Positions 1 to 6,955 of a stretch of 30,779 nt of DNA are shown here, in pieces; the first letter of the stretch is position 1; each line of letters starts with the position of its first letter. This DNA comes from Avichristensenella sp031550095 (GTDB lineage: Bacteria > Bacillota > Clostridia > Christensenellales > Aristaeellaceae): positions 1-30,779 of the forward strand of contig JAVBOX010000114.1 of assembly GCA_031550095.1 (NCBI GenBank), read 5' to 3'. A model generated the notes under the pieces. It searched no databases. It saw only the letters and a program-made list of their open reading frames with translations, and had not been told where the DNA came from. Made by a program: the position numbers and the translations under genes.

Positions 1-406
1 GGTTTCCAATGGCGTCGTCCACCTCAAAGGCTAAAGCAGCTGTGGCGTCCAAAGCGTTTCCGGGCAAAAGCGCGTGAATGCGAAGATGGTCGTCCTCGTT
101 GAGCATGATGCTCACCGACTCATCCCGCCTAAGCAACACGGCCGCAAACTCCCCGGCAGACAGCAGATCGCTGCTGATCAGGTGCCGCTCGGCCATGGCC
201 CGGCGCTGGATATCCGGCAAGTCATAAATGCGCAGCAAGGAATAATCGTGGCCTTCCGGCGCGTGCGCCAGGGCGTCCGCCGCGCGAAACTGAGCCTCCG
301 CACCATCTTCCCCATGCATGGCGGCGGGAAACGGAATGTCCGCGAAATTGCGCGCCAAGCGCACCCGGCTGTAGAGCACCACATCCCGAACGCTACGATC
401 AGGCAT
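1..406 (-). CDS. mcsB: Protein arginine kinase McsB, N-terminal part (cut by window edge)
   Basis: McsB phosphorylates arginines on damaged or misfolded proteins, marking them for ClpC/ClpP, and phosphorylates CtsR so that it leaves DNA. Only about 135 N-terminal residues lie in the window; the frame runs off the left edge. The start is the ATG at 404-406, giving MPDRSVRDVVLYSRVRLARN. The SRVRLARN block is typical of the guanido-phosphotransferase catalytic fold, and SIMLNEDDHLRIH near residues 101-113 is an McsB signature. The start overlaps the end of mcsA by 8 bp, so translation is probably coupled. By family habit clpC would follow, outside the window. Confidence is high because of motif plus context. 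Confidence 0.93.
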   Translation of the reverse strand, partial: MPDRSVRDVVLYSRVRLARNFADIPFPAAMHGEDGAEAQFRAADALAHAPEGHDYSLLRIYDLPDIQRRAMAERHLISSDLLSAGEFAAVLLRRDESVSIMLNEDDHLRIHALLPGNALDATAALAFEVDDAIGN

Positions 407-905
407 TTTCCGAACCTCCATTGCACATTGAGGCAAGCTCCCGCATTTCATCCCGAAGCAGCGCCGCGTGCTCAAAATCCTCGCATGCCACAGCCAGATC
501 CATCTCGCGGCGCAGATGCTCCATTCGGCTGAGCGCCTTCAGGGAATGATCCACCCGTTCCGGCACCCTGCCCGCGTGCTGTGCCCGCCCATGAAGGCGG
601 ATAAGAAGTGGCCGCAGTTGCGCCTTAAAATCCTGATAGCACTGGGCGCAGCCAAGACGGCTGGTCTTTAAAAAATCATCGTATTCCATGCCGCAAGCGG
701 AACACCGGAGCCCCGGATACTTGGTCGTCATCCGGTTGGCGCCGCTGATAATGGCCGACAGCATGCTCTGGCTCCCGTCGGCGCGAAGCTGAAGCTTCTG
801 TCTCGCAACGCAGGCGGCGCAGAGGTTCCGCTCGGTTTTATTTCCATCCACAATGGCAATCAGCCGGACAGTGGCTGGGTTTTTCCTGCAATCATCGCAT
901 AGCAT
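399..905 (-). CDS. mcsA: McsA, zinc-finger activator of McsB
   Basis: McsA binds and activates the arginine kinase McsB and helps control CtsR under heat and oxidative stress. The 168-residue protein has four CxxC pairs (Cys3/6, Cys29/32, Cys68/71, Cys86/89), fitting two zinc sites. It also has a C-terminal UVR-like segment (about 130-160, with DFEHAALLRDEMREL) of the type that contacts Clp or kinase partners. This is the normal length and layout for the family. It starts 2 bp after the ctsR stop and overlaps mcsB by 8 bp, so it is the middle gene of the ctsR-mcsA-mcsB operon. Confidence 0.95.
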   Translation of the reverse strand: MLCDDCRKNPATVRLIAIVDGNKTERNLCAACVARQKLQLRADGSQSMLSAIISGANRMTTKYPGLRCSACGMEYDDFLKTSRLGCAQCYQDFKAQLRPLLIRLHGRAQHAGRVPERVDHSLKALSRMEHLRREMDLAVACEDFEHAALLRDEMRELASMCNGGSENA

Positions 906-907
906 CG

Positions 908-1384
908 TTATTCGTCCTCCCTTCCAACACGTCCGGCGATCTGCAGCAGCATAGCTCGCAACACCCCGGCCCGTAACGCGTCCTTAAAAGCAATGGGCAG
1001 ATTGATGGCGTCGTTGGATACGGCGGAACGCATCAGCCCAGCTTCATTGTCCGTGATGACGTCGTTATCGTTAAGCTGGGAAATAATCGCGTCGCAGTCC
1101 TGTTTCGAAATCGCGCTGCCAATCCGCTTGTTAATAAGATATAGCAAATTGCTCCCAGGTGATTCACGAAGGCGGACAATGCGGATGTATCCGCCGCCGC
1201 CCCTCCGGCTTTCGATCACATAGCCATGGTCCGGGGTGAATCGGGTGGAAAGCACATATGTGATCTGGGAAGGAGCGCACCGGAAATACTGCGCAAGCTC
1301 ATTGCGCTGTACATCCACCTGTTCCTGCCCCTCTTCCAGCAGCGATTTGATAAACGACTCGATGCTGTCTGTTAACGGCCGCAT
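908..1384 (-). CDS. ctsR: CtsR, heat-shock transcriptional repressor
   Basis: CtsR represses clp and other stress genes by binding direct heptad repeats of the form RGTCAAA-NAN-RGTCAAA. The 158-residue protein has the N-terminal helix-turn-helix (about residues 25-50, AQYFRCAPSQITYVLSTRF). It also has the glycine-rich wing RRGGGGYIRIVR at 60-71, the DNA-contacting and heat-sensing loop, whose arginines are McsB targets in Bacillus-type proteins. The C-terminal dimer/McsB-binding half follows. The start at 1382-1384 has GGAGG 9 bp upstream. First gene of the operon with mcsA and mcsB, under its own operator (see 1401-1450). Confidence 0.96.
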   Translation of the reverse strand: MRPLTDSIESFIKSLLEEGQEQVDVQRNELAQYFRCAPSQITYVLSTRFTPDHGYVIESRRGGGGYIRIVRLRESPGSNLLYLINKRIGSAISKQDCDAIISQLNDNDVITDNEAGLMRSAVSNDAINLPIAFKDALRAGVLRAMLLQIAGRVGREDE

Positions 1385-1400
1385 CTTGGAAATCCTCCAT

Positions 1401-1450
1401 TTTGACTATCTTTGATGTTCATAGTATACCACAAAGCGCGAAAAGTGCAA
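1401..1450 (-). promoter_or_regulatory. ctsR promoter with CtsR operator
   Basis: On the minus strand a -10 box TATACT (1423-1428) lies about 16 bp from a weak -35 TTGCAC (1445-1450). Just downstream, over the expected start of transcription, is CATCAAA-GAT-AGTCAAA (1401-1417). This matches the CtsR consensus RGTCAAA-NAN-RGTCAAA with the correct 3-bp spacer; the second heptad is perfect and the first has two differences. It implies autoregulation of ctsR-mcsA-mcsB. The operator is seen directly; the repression is inferred from the family. Confidence 0.8.
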
Positions 1451-1858
1451 GTGCTTTTCATTGGAAGAATAAATCGACAGAACGACTATCCAGGGTCTCC
1501 GTTTAAAGACGTTGATCGCCTTCATGTCAAAAAGGTAAAGCTCCTGATCCTCAGGGAGCGCAGCGGCGCGAAGAAATCTGGCCCCCATCTTTTCACACAC
1601 CCGGCGAGAAGCCGCGTTGTCAACGCTGCTGTTAATCAGCGCCAGTTCCATGCCATGGGCCCACATCACCGGCGCCAGCAGCCAGCACGCCTTGCCCGCG
1701 CATCCATTACCCCGATGGACCTCGTCCACATTATAGCCGATTTGCCCGCCATAGCAGAGGCCCGATCCGAAGGTCGATATGTCCTATCCAGGCGCCATCC
1801 TTTCGTATTTCAAAGGCATAGATTATGTGGCGCCGATCATCTTCAAGGAATCTCCCTT
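1406..1858 (-). pseudogene. Broken GNAT-family acetyltransferase
   Basis: Two parts of one GNAT N-acetyltransferase lie in different frames. The upstream part (about 1855-1761) reads IYAFEIRKDGAWIGHIDLRIG. The downstream part (1759-1406) reads CYGGQIGYNVDEVHRGNG, then NAASRRVCEKMGAR, the acetyl-CoA-binding and C-terminal parts of the family. From memory of relatives, about four residues are missing between IDLRIG and the YGGQIGY motif; only one base lies there, which fits a deletion of about 11 bp. A TAG at 1784-1786 closes the second frame upstream. No start codon or N-terminal strand is visible next to the ahcY stop, and the tail reads on into the ctsR promoter. Probably a decayed gene. A sequencing error would not explain both the missing N-terminus and the internal gap. 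Confidence 0.7.
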
Positions 1859-3103
1859 TTAAGCCCCGCCAGCCAGATACCTGGCCTGTTCATCCGTGAG
1901 GACATCGATATGGATGCCCTGGGAGGCCAACCGCAAGGAGGCCACCAGGGTATCCACCGCCTTGGGCACCGGATATGCGCCGGGGATGAGCCCTTTCCCC
2001 TCCCGCGCCAGATATTCGCAGCAGAGGGCTTGCAGGGCAAAGCTCATGTCCATGATTTCAACAGGATGTCCATCTCCCGCCGCGAGATTCACCAGCCGGC
2101 CTTCCGCCAAGGCATACACCGTCCGGCCGTTGGGCAGCACAAATCCCTCGATGTTCTCCCGCGCCTCAAACCGACGGACAGCGGCCCTCCGAAGCCCCGC
2201 CATGTCCACCTCCACATCGAAATGCCCCGCGTTGGAGAGGATGGCCCCATCCTTCAGAAGTGGAAAATGCCGCGCGTCGATGACTTGATTGCAGCCGGTG
2301 ACGGTGATGAAAAAGTCCCCCAAAGGGGCCGCCTCGGCCATTGGCATCACCCGGAAGCCGTCCATGGACGCCTCACAGGCTTTCACCGCGTCAATTTCCG
2401 TCACAACAACCTTTGCGCCAAGACCCTTGGCCCGCATGGCGACGCCTTTCCCGCACCATCCATACCCGGCGACCACCACGGTGCTGCCAGCAACGGTGAG
2501 GTTCGTCGTCCTGGTGATTCCGTCCCAGACGCTTTGGCCTGTTCCATATCGGTTGTCGAAGAGGTGCTTGCTGTCCGCGTCGTTGACAAGCAGCATGGGA
2601 AAGCGGAGGGTACCCGCCTGGGCTCGCCCTTTCAGGCGGATGACCCCCGTGGTGGTCTCCTCACATCCGCCGATGAGCCGCTCCGCGAATTTGGGATACC
2701 GCTCATGAAGGATCTGCACCAGGTCTCCCCCGTCGTCAATGAGCACATGGGGCCTTGTCTCCAGTCCTTTGACCAGATAGCCAAAATACTCTTCAGAAGA
2801 ACAGCCGTGCCGCGCGAAAACCGTCACTCCCGACTCGCTGAGGGCGGCGCACACATCGTCCTGGGTGGAAAGGGGATTGCTGCCCATGGCGTAAACCGCG
2901 CCGCCGCCCGCGGCTAGCGTTTGGGCCAGAAAGGCGGTTTTGGCCTCCAGATGGACGGATACGGCCATTGTCAGCCCGTGAAATGGTCGCTCCGCCTCAA
3001 ACCGGGTCCGGATGGCGCGAAGCACCGGCATGTGCTCCCCCGCCCACTGTATTTTTCGGGCGCCAACACTCGCCAGCGCCGGGTTTTGAATGATGGATGA
3101 CAT
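1859..3103 (-). CDS. ahcY: Adenosylhomocysteinase (S-adenosylhomocysteine hydrolase)
   Basis: Hydrolyses S-adenosylhomocysteine to adenosine and homocysteine in the cytoplasm, using bound NAD, and so relieves product inhibition of methyltransferases. The 414-residue protein shows MGSNPLSTQDDV (73-84), the substrate-site residues His51, Asp124 in DDGGD, and Glu149, and VNDADSKHLFDNRYGTG (173-189) with Lys179. The NAD-binding loop GYGWCGKG is at 213-220 and SNAGHFDVE at 290-298. The length is close to short archaeal/Thermotoga-type enzymes. The start at 3101-3103 has GGAGG about 9 bp upstream and a consensus promoter. Many Firmicutes use Pfs/LuxS instead, so this enzyme says something about methyl-cycle chemistry here. 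The broken GNAT follows it directly. Confidence 0.96.
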   Translation of the reverse strand: MSSIIQNPALASVGARKIQWAGEHMPVLRAIRTRFEAERPFHGLTMAVSVHLEAKTAFLAQTLAAGGGAVYAMGSNPLSTQDDVCAALSESGVTVFARHGCSSEEYFGYLVKGLETRPHVLIDDGGDLVQILHERYPKFAERLIGGCEETTTGVIRLKGRAQAGTLRFPMLLVNDADSKHLFDNRYGTGQSVWDGITRTTNLTVAGSTVVVAGYGWCGKGVAMRAKGLGAKVVVTEIDAVKACEASMDGFRVMPMAEAAPLGDFFITVTGCNQVIDARHFPLLKDGAILSNAGHFDVEVDMAGLRRAAVRRFEARENIEGFVLPNGRTVYALAEGRLVNLAAGDGHPVEIMDMSFALQALCCEYLAREGKGLIPGAYPVPKAVDTLVASLRLASQGIHIDVLTDEQARYLAGGA

Positions 3104-3112
3104 ATGCGCAAA

Positions 3113-3162
3113 CCTCCACGTTTACTATAGCAGAGTATACAAACATGGCCTTCATCTGTCAA
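3113..3162 (-). promoter_or_regulatory. ahcY promoter and ribosome binding site
   Basis: On the minus strand TTGACA (3157-3162), a 17-bp spacer and TATACT (3134-3139) form a near-perfect sigma-A promoter, the best match in the window. GGAGG (3113-3117) lies 9 bp before the ahcY ATG. A 5' leader of only about 25 nt follows, so there is no room for an S-adenosylhomocysteine riboswitch. Confidence 0.8.
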
Positions 3163-3213
3163 CCAAAGTGGGTGCTCATGCAAGCGCTACACACATCCAA
3201 AATCCATCGCTAA

Positions 3214-3420
3214 TCATTTTCTTGCCTTGTTTGTTGCGCGGTGTTGCCACAAGGATATTTCGACTGGACGACGGATACGATACGGTTTGAATCCAAGAAA
3301 GAGTGGCGGGATCTGCGTTCTTTCGTGATGGTTGAACCCACGCGGCTTGTGAAAGGCGTCATGTCCAAGGAGAAAAGCGGAAAATGGCCGGCTGGTCTAG
3401 CGATTCCGCTTTCTCCTTGA
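3214..3420 (+). pseudogene. Possible transposase fragment (ISAs1-like), weak
   Basis: The region 3140-3515 between the divergent ahcY and rlmI genes has no complete gene. One plus frame, open from 3214 to the TGA at 3418-3420, reads GYFDWTTDTIRFE followed by EWRDLRSFVMVEPTRLVKG. The W-x-x-L-x-S-x-x-M-V-E pattern resembles, from memory, a segment of ISAs1-family transposases shortly before their RYYISSL motif. No DDE motif, start codon or terminal repeats were found, and the similarity stops at about 3366, where a long hairpin begins. This is probably a relic at most; chance similarity cannot be excluded. Confidence 0.3.
3367..3418. repeat. Long near-perfect inverted repeat
   Basis: AAGGAGAAAAGCGGAA (3367-3382) is the reverse complement of TTCCGCTTTCTCCTT (3404-3418) except for one extra A, giving a 15-bp stem with a 21-nt loop. 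No T-run follows on either strand, so it is not a standard intrinsic terminator. It may be a remnant of a mobile element end. Confidence 0.75.
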
Positions 3421-3470
3421 TCTCTTGATCCAGAGCAAACGACCGCGCTCCGGGGTCTCCGTCTTGGCGA

Positions 3471-3512
3471 TGTACACCCAAGGCGCGGATATACTATAAT
3501 AGGGAGAAGGAG
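3471..3512 (+). promoter_or_regulatory. rlmI promoter and ribosome binding site
   Basis: TATAAT (3495-3500) lies 18 bp from TGTACA (3471-3476), a 4/6 match to the -35 box. AAGGAG at 3507-3512 ends 3 bp before a first ATG (3516) but 9 bp before a second one (3522), which favours the second ATG as the start. Confidence 0.6.
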
Positions 3513-3521
3513 TGGATGCGT

Positions 3522-4688
3522 ATGGCGAAGGCGATCCTGAACCCGGGGCGTGAAAAGCGAGTATTGCGGGGACACCCATGGGTGTTTCGCTCGGATATTA
3601 GCCGGGTGGAGGGGGCGTTTGTCCCCGGTGATGTGGTGGATGTGCTCTCCGGCAAGGGAAAATTTTTAGGCAGGGCCATGTACAACCCAGCATCCCAGAT
3701 TGCCCTTCGGATGTTTACGACCCGGGATGAGCCGGTCAACGGGGCGTTTTTTCGCAGCCGCGTCCTTCGGGCCATTGAATATAGAAAAAAGTTCGCGGAT
3801 CTGAAAAGCTGCCGGCTGCTTTTCGCGGAGTCCGATGGATTGCCCGCCCTCATCGCCGATAGCTTTGGGGATGTGATCGTCATTCAGTCCTTGGCCCTGG
3901 GTATGGAGCCCTGGAAGAACGCCGTCGTAGACGCGCTGGAAGAGGCTCTCTCGCCTCGCTGCGTATGGGAGCGGAGCGATGTGAAGGTGCGGGAACTGGA
4001 AGGAATGGAGCAGACCCAGGGCCTGCTACGGGGAAGCGCCTCGGACCGGGTCGAAATCCTAGAGAACGGCGTCCGCTTTCAAGTGGATTTTAAGCAAGGC
4101 CAAAAAACCGGGTATTTTCTGGATCAAAAAGAAAACCGAGCCGCAATCGCGCCTTTTGTTCAGGGCGCATCCGTGCTCGATTGTTTTTCCCATACAGGGG
4201 CTTTCGCCCTGCACGCCGCGCGGTATGGAGCGGCCCAGGTCACCGGGGTGGAGATCTCCGCCTTGGCGTGTGCCCAAGCCGCCGAAAACGCGGCGCTAAA
4301 CAGCTTCTCTGTGAATTTTGTAGAGGCCAACGCCTTTGACCTGCTGCGGGAAAAATACGATACCAAGGAACGGTATGACGTTGTCATCCTGGATCCGCCC
4401 GCTTTCACCAAGACGCGGGCCGCCGTGCCAGGTGCGCTGCGGGGCTATAAGGAAATTAACCTGCGTGCCATGAAGCTGATCCGGGATGAAGGCTTCCTGA
4501 TCACCTGTTCCTGCTCTCATCATGTGCTGCCCGACGCTTTTCAGGAGATGCTGGTCTCCGCCGCGGCGGACGCCAAGGTGCAACTGCGGCAAATCGAAGC
4601 GAGGACCCAGGGCCGGGATCACCCCATCCTGGTAGCTTCCCCGGAAACTCAATACCTCAAATGCCATATTTTGCAGGTGCTGCGCTGA
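3522..4688 (+). CDS. rlmI: Class I SAM-dependent rRNA methyltransferase, RlmI family
   Basis: Predicted to place a 5-methyl group on a cytosine of 23S rRNA (RlmI-type m5C activity). The 388-residue protein begins with a PUA domain (about 1-75), then an EEHEE-like linker and a Rossmann methyltransferase domain. Visible motifs are GYFLDQKENR (198-207), the SAM loop VLDCFSHTGAFALHA (218-232), VILDPPAF (288-295) and TCSCSHH (328-334) with the expected catalytic cysteine. The start at 3522 was chosen from Shine-Dalgarno spacing; an ATG two codons upstream is possible. It ends 8 bp from the end of the opposing ispDF gene. The exact base modified cannot be read from sequence; YwbD-like paralogues exist. 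Confidence 0.88.
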   Translation: MAKAILNPGREKRVLRGHPWVFRSDISRVEGAFVPGDVVDVLSGKGKFLGRAMYNPASQIALRMFTTRDEPVNGAFFRSRVLRAIEYRKKFADLKSCRLLFAESDGLPALIADSFGDVIVIQSLALGMEPWKNAVVDALEEALSPRCVWERSDVKVRELEGMEQTQGLLRGSASDRVEILENGVRFQVDFKQGQKTGYFLDQKENRAAIAPFVQGASVLDCFSHTGAFALHAARYGAAQVTGVEISALACAQAAENAALNSFSVNFVEANAFDLLREKYDTKERYDVVILDPPAFTKTRAAVPGALRGYKEINLRAMKLIRDEGFLITCSCSHHVLPDAFQEMLVSAAADAKVQLRQIEARTQGRDHPILVASPETQYLKCHILQVLR

Positions 4689-4696
4689 TGGGCGCC

Positions 4697-5842
4697 CTAC
4701 CCTCTGCCCATCAGCATCGCAACCGCGTAGGCGGACATGCCCAGGCCTTCCCCCTCAAAGCCCATTTCTTCCGTGGTGGTGGCCTTCACATTCACAAAGG
4801 CCGTTGGAAGGGAGAGCGTCCCCGCCAGCGCCTCCGCCATTCGCGGAATGAAGGGCTTGAGCTTGGGCCATTGGGCGATGATGGTCACGTCCACATTCAC
4901 CACGGAAAAGGCTCTTTCCCGGAGCATTTCAGCCGTTCTCTCCAGCAGAAGCATGGAGGAAATCCCCTTATAGCGGGGATCGCTGTCCGGGAAATGGGTG
5001 CCGATATCCCCCAGCGCCGCCGCGCCAAGGAGGGCGTCCATCAGCGCGTGGCACGCGACGTCCGCGTCGCTATGGCCCAAAAGCCCCCTCTCGAAGGGGA
5101 TCTCAACCCCGCATAAAATCAACGGGCGGCCGGGAACCAACCTATGGGCGTCATATCCCTGGCCGACCCGGGGAATGCCCGGTTTTTCATATCCGCCTAG
5201 GATCCATTGAGCAAATTTCATATCTTCAGGGGTGGTCACCTTGATATTCTCATAACTGCCTTCTACCAAGCGGACCGACTTTCCCGCGGCTTCCATGGCG
5301 GCGGCGTCGTCCGTGGCGGTGATGCCCTGCTGTTCCAGCGCCTCAATACATCCCCGCAGGGTAGCCACACGAAACGCCTGAGGTGTCTGGGCGGCACCGA
5401 GCGCTTCCCGGGAAAGCGTTTGAATGGAGCCTTCCGGGCCGATTTGTTTGATCGTGTCCTTCACTGGCACACTGGCCACCCCGCTGCCGAATTCCTGGGC
5501 GGATTTTTTGCATCGGAGGATGGTATCCCTCGTCACAAAAGGCCGGGCGGCGTCATGGATCAGAACGATTTCCGCCTCCCTTGGCAACGCCATCAGCCCA
5601 TTCAGCACAGAGCGTTGTCGAGTATCCCCGCCGATCGCAATCGGAATACCCAGGCGCAACGCCTCAACGGCGGGCCTGTCCTTCTCAGACGCGACGATGA
5701 TCATGCCGTCTACAAGGCCGTCAAATGCCTTCGCACTGCGTTCCAGCATGGTGAGTCCATTCAAAGGCATGAGCGCTTTGTTGGCTTTCAGGCCCATACG
5801 GCTACCGGAGCCGGCCGCCATGACCAATGCCCAGCAGCTCAT
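4697..5842 (-). CDS. ispDF: Bifunctional IspD/IspF of the MEP isoprenoid pathway
   Basis: A fusion of two enzymes of the non-mevalonate pathway to IPP and DMAPP. The N-terminal IspD part (about 1-220) makes CDP-methylerythritol and shows AAGSGSRMG (9-17), HDAARPFV (96-103) and ATDDAAAMEA (176-185). The C-terminal IspF part (about 224-381) makes the cyclodiphosphate and shows RVGQGYDAHRL (225-235) with metal ligands Asp231 and His233. It also has LGHSDADVACHALMDALLGA (255-274) with His265, and ATTTEEMGFEGEGLG (354-368). All key residues of both halves are present. The start overlaps the rqcP stop as ATGA, so translation is coupled. Fused IspDF is best known from alpha- and epsilon-proteobacteria. 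Confidence 0.95.
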   Translation of the reverse strand: MSCWALVMAAGSGSRMGLKANKALMPLNGLTMLERSAKAFDGLVDGMIIVASEKDRPAVEALRLGIPIAIGGDTRQRSVLNGLMALPREAEIVLIHDAARPFVTRDTILRCKKSAQEFGSGVASVPVKDTIKQIGPEGSIQTLSREALGAAQTPQAFRVATLRGCIEALEQQGITATDDAAAMEAAGKSVRLVEGSYENIKVTTPEDMKFAQWILGGYEKPGIPRVGQGYDAHRLVPGRPLILCGVEIPFERGLLGHSDADVACHALMDALLGAAALGDIGTHFPDSDPRYKGISSMLLLERTAEMLRERAFSVVNVDVTIIAQWPKLKPFIPRMAEALAGTLSLPTAFVNVKATTTEEMGFEGEGLGMSAYAVAMLMGRG

Positions 5843-6084
5843 GGGTTCAGCAGGCGGTACATATCTCCCGCGTCGGCCTTCTGGGCCTTTTCGTTGATCG
5901 AGAGGATCTCAAAGCGGCTAAGGCGCTCGCCGAAGCGCATCTCCAGCACGTCCCCTACCTTTACCTCTGCGCCCGGCTTTGCCGGTTTGCCATTGATGGA
6001 CACGTGACCACCGCCGCAAGCGTCGTTGGCCACGGTTCGCCGCTTAATGATCCTGGATACTTTTAAAAATTTATCAAGGCGCAT
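5839..6084 (-). CDS. rqcP: RqcP-type S4 RNA-binding protein
   Basis: An 81-residue protein consisting of one S4 domain: MRLDKFLKVSRIIKRRTVAN, then GHVSINGKPAKPGAEVKVGD. This is the YabO/RqcP family, which binds the stalled 50S subunit between P-tRNA and 23S rRNA and supports alanine tailing by RqcH in ribosome quality control. The start at 6082-6084 was chosen because AGGAGG (6090-6095) lies 5 bp upstream and the family begins with MRLDKFL; a longer reading upstream passes through the terminator. It lies downstream of hup, as in many Firmicutes, and overlaps ispDF by 4 bp. Confidence 0.9.
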   Translation of the reverse strand: MRLDKFLKVSRIIKRRTVANDACGGGHVSINGKPAKPGAEVKVGDVLEMRFGERLSRFEILSINEKAQKADAGDMYRLLNP

Positions 6085-6130
6085 GATTTCCTCCTGCTGT
6101 CCGTTGTGTTCGGGAAAACCCGGCATCGCG

Positions 6131-6161
6131 AAAAACCCGTGCGTAAACCGCACGGGTTTTT
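6131..6161 (-). terminator. Intrinsic terminator between hup and rqcP
   Basis: A perfect 13-bp stem, AAAAACCCGTGCG (6131-6143) and its complement (6149-6161), with a 5-nt loop. Runs of A on one side and T on the other allow it to work in both directions. It follows the hup stop by 14 bp. rqcP/ispDF then depend on read-through or an unseen promoter, which would keep them well below hup. Confidence 0.88.
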
Positions 6162-6175
6162 CGTAGAAGTACGCC

Positions 6176-6448
6176 TCACTTAACGCTGTCTTTGAGCGCC
6201 TTTCCAGCCTTAAAAACGGGTGCCTTCGTGGCGGCAATCTCGATCTCCTCGCCTGTGCGGGGATTGCGCGCCTTGCGTGCTGGACGATTCTTTACTTCGA
6301 AGGAACCAAAGCCAACGATCTGGACCTTGTCCTCCTTCTGCATCGCATCGATTATTACTTCAACGATCGCATTGGTGAATCTCTCAGCGTCTTTTTTGGC
6401 TAGTCCAGTCTTCGCGGCGACTGCGGCGCAAAGCTCTGTCTTGTTCAT
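6176..6448 (-). CDS. hup: HU-family DNA-binding protein
   Basis: A small histone-like dimer that bends and compacts DNA. The 90 residues match the family along their length: MNKTELCAAVAAKTGL, the helix pair, and the DNA-contacting arm signature GFGSFEVKNRPARKARNPRT (46-65). AAGGAGGGG lies upstream of the ATG. The gene is followed by a strong terminator, so it is probably made mostly as a single-gene transcript. No close promoter was recognised; the best candidate lies about 340 bp upstream (6784-6812). Confidence 0.96.
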   Translation of the reverse strand: MNKTELCAAVAAKTGLAKKDAERFTNAIVEVIIDAMQKEDKVQIVGFGSFEVKNRPARKARNPRTGEEIEIAATKAPVFKAGKALKDSVK

Positions 6449-6955
6449 TTAGGGTACCCCTCCTTGTTTTTGCATAGCTTGTTGGGTTCAACGACGCTTT
6501 ATTCGCCGTGTTGTTACTTATTCCTGCCAAGTTTTCTAGAAAACCAAGTTTTTTCACATTTCCTTCGTCAAAAGCCGCATTTCGGTGCAAAATACTTCTC
6601 ATTGTCGTAGGGAAGCGATGCGCTTTTCACATTTTTCGTCAAATACCCCCTCTTTTTTTCAACCCGTGTTTTATTTGCCCAGCTTTTTGTTTTTTATTTT
6701 AATCACTGTGAACAGCTTCTCTCAATACACGAGTAAGTTGATGCCATTCAAAACAGTGAAGATTCGCTCTCGTTTCTTCGAACATTATAAAGCATTTATC
6801 ATTATTCATCAAGCAAAGCATCTAGTATACGTGCTAAAATTATCACCTATTTGCCCATTCACATGGCAAATGCCCATTCTTGATTTACATTCAGGCTTGC
6901 TTTAGCCAATGAATTATGCTATATATTATATCGTTATTTCTTTGCGTTTTACCGC
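6449..6955. other. AT-rich non-coding region upstream of hup
   Basis: About 500 bp with no supported gene and clearly lower GC than its flanks. It holds a 14-bp perfect palindrome GTTTTCTAGAAAAC (6531-6544) and a near-duplicated segment TTTTCACATTT-(CC)-TTCGTCAAA (around 6550-6571 and 6624-6644). It also holds an inverted repeat TCACTGT/ACAGTGA about 40 bp apart (6703-6709 and about 6753-6760), and a small hairpin TTTGCC/GGCAAA (6850-6870) that may weakly end the DUF4363 transcript. Short open frames here lack ribosome sites and homology. Confidence 0.6.
6784..6812 (-). promoter_or_regulatory. Candidate sigma-A promoter reading toward hup
   Basis: On the minus strand TTGATG (6807-6812), a 17-bp spacer and TATAAT (6784-6789). 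It would start a transcript near 6777, leaving a leader of about 330 nt before hup, or it could make a separate small RNA. Confidence 0.55.

Noticed and set aside
1412..2917. A 501-codon plus-strand open frame
   Set aside because: It lies antisense to ahcY and the GNAT relic; its translation is His/Arg/Gly-rich with no domain, while the minus strand encodes a clear adenosylhomocysteinase.
3104..3139. SAH riboswitch upstream of ahcY
   Set aside because: The consensus promoter lies about 30 bp from the ATG, so the leader is too short.
3210..3575. Minus-strand open frame of about 120 codons
   Set aside because: It covers the rlmI promoter and the hairpin region, is Arg/Ser-rich with no domain, and has no ribosome site.
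5207..6007. A 266-codon plus-strand open frame
   Set aside because: It is antisense to ispDF and rqcP, both with full catalytic or binding motifs.
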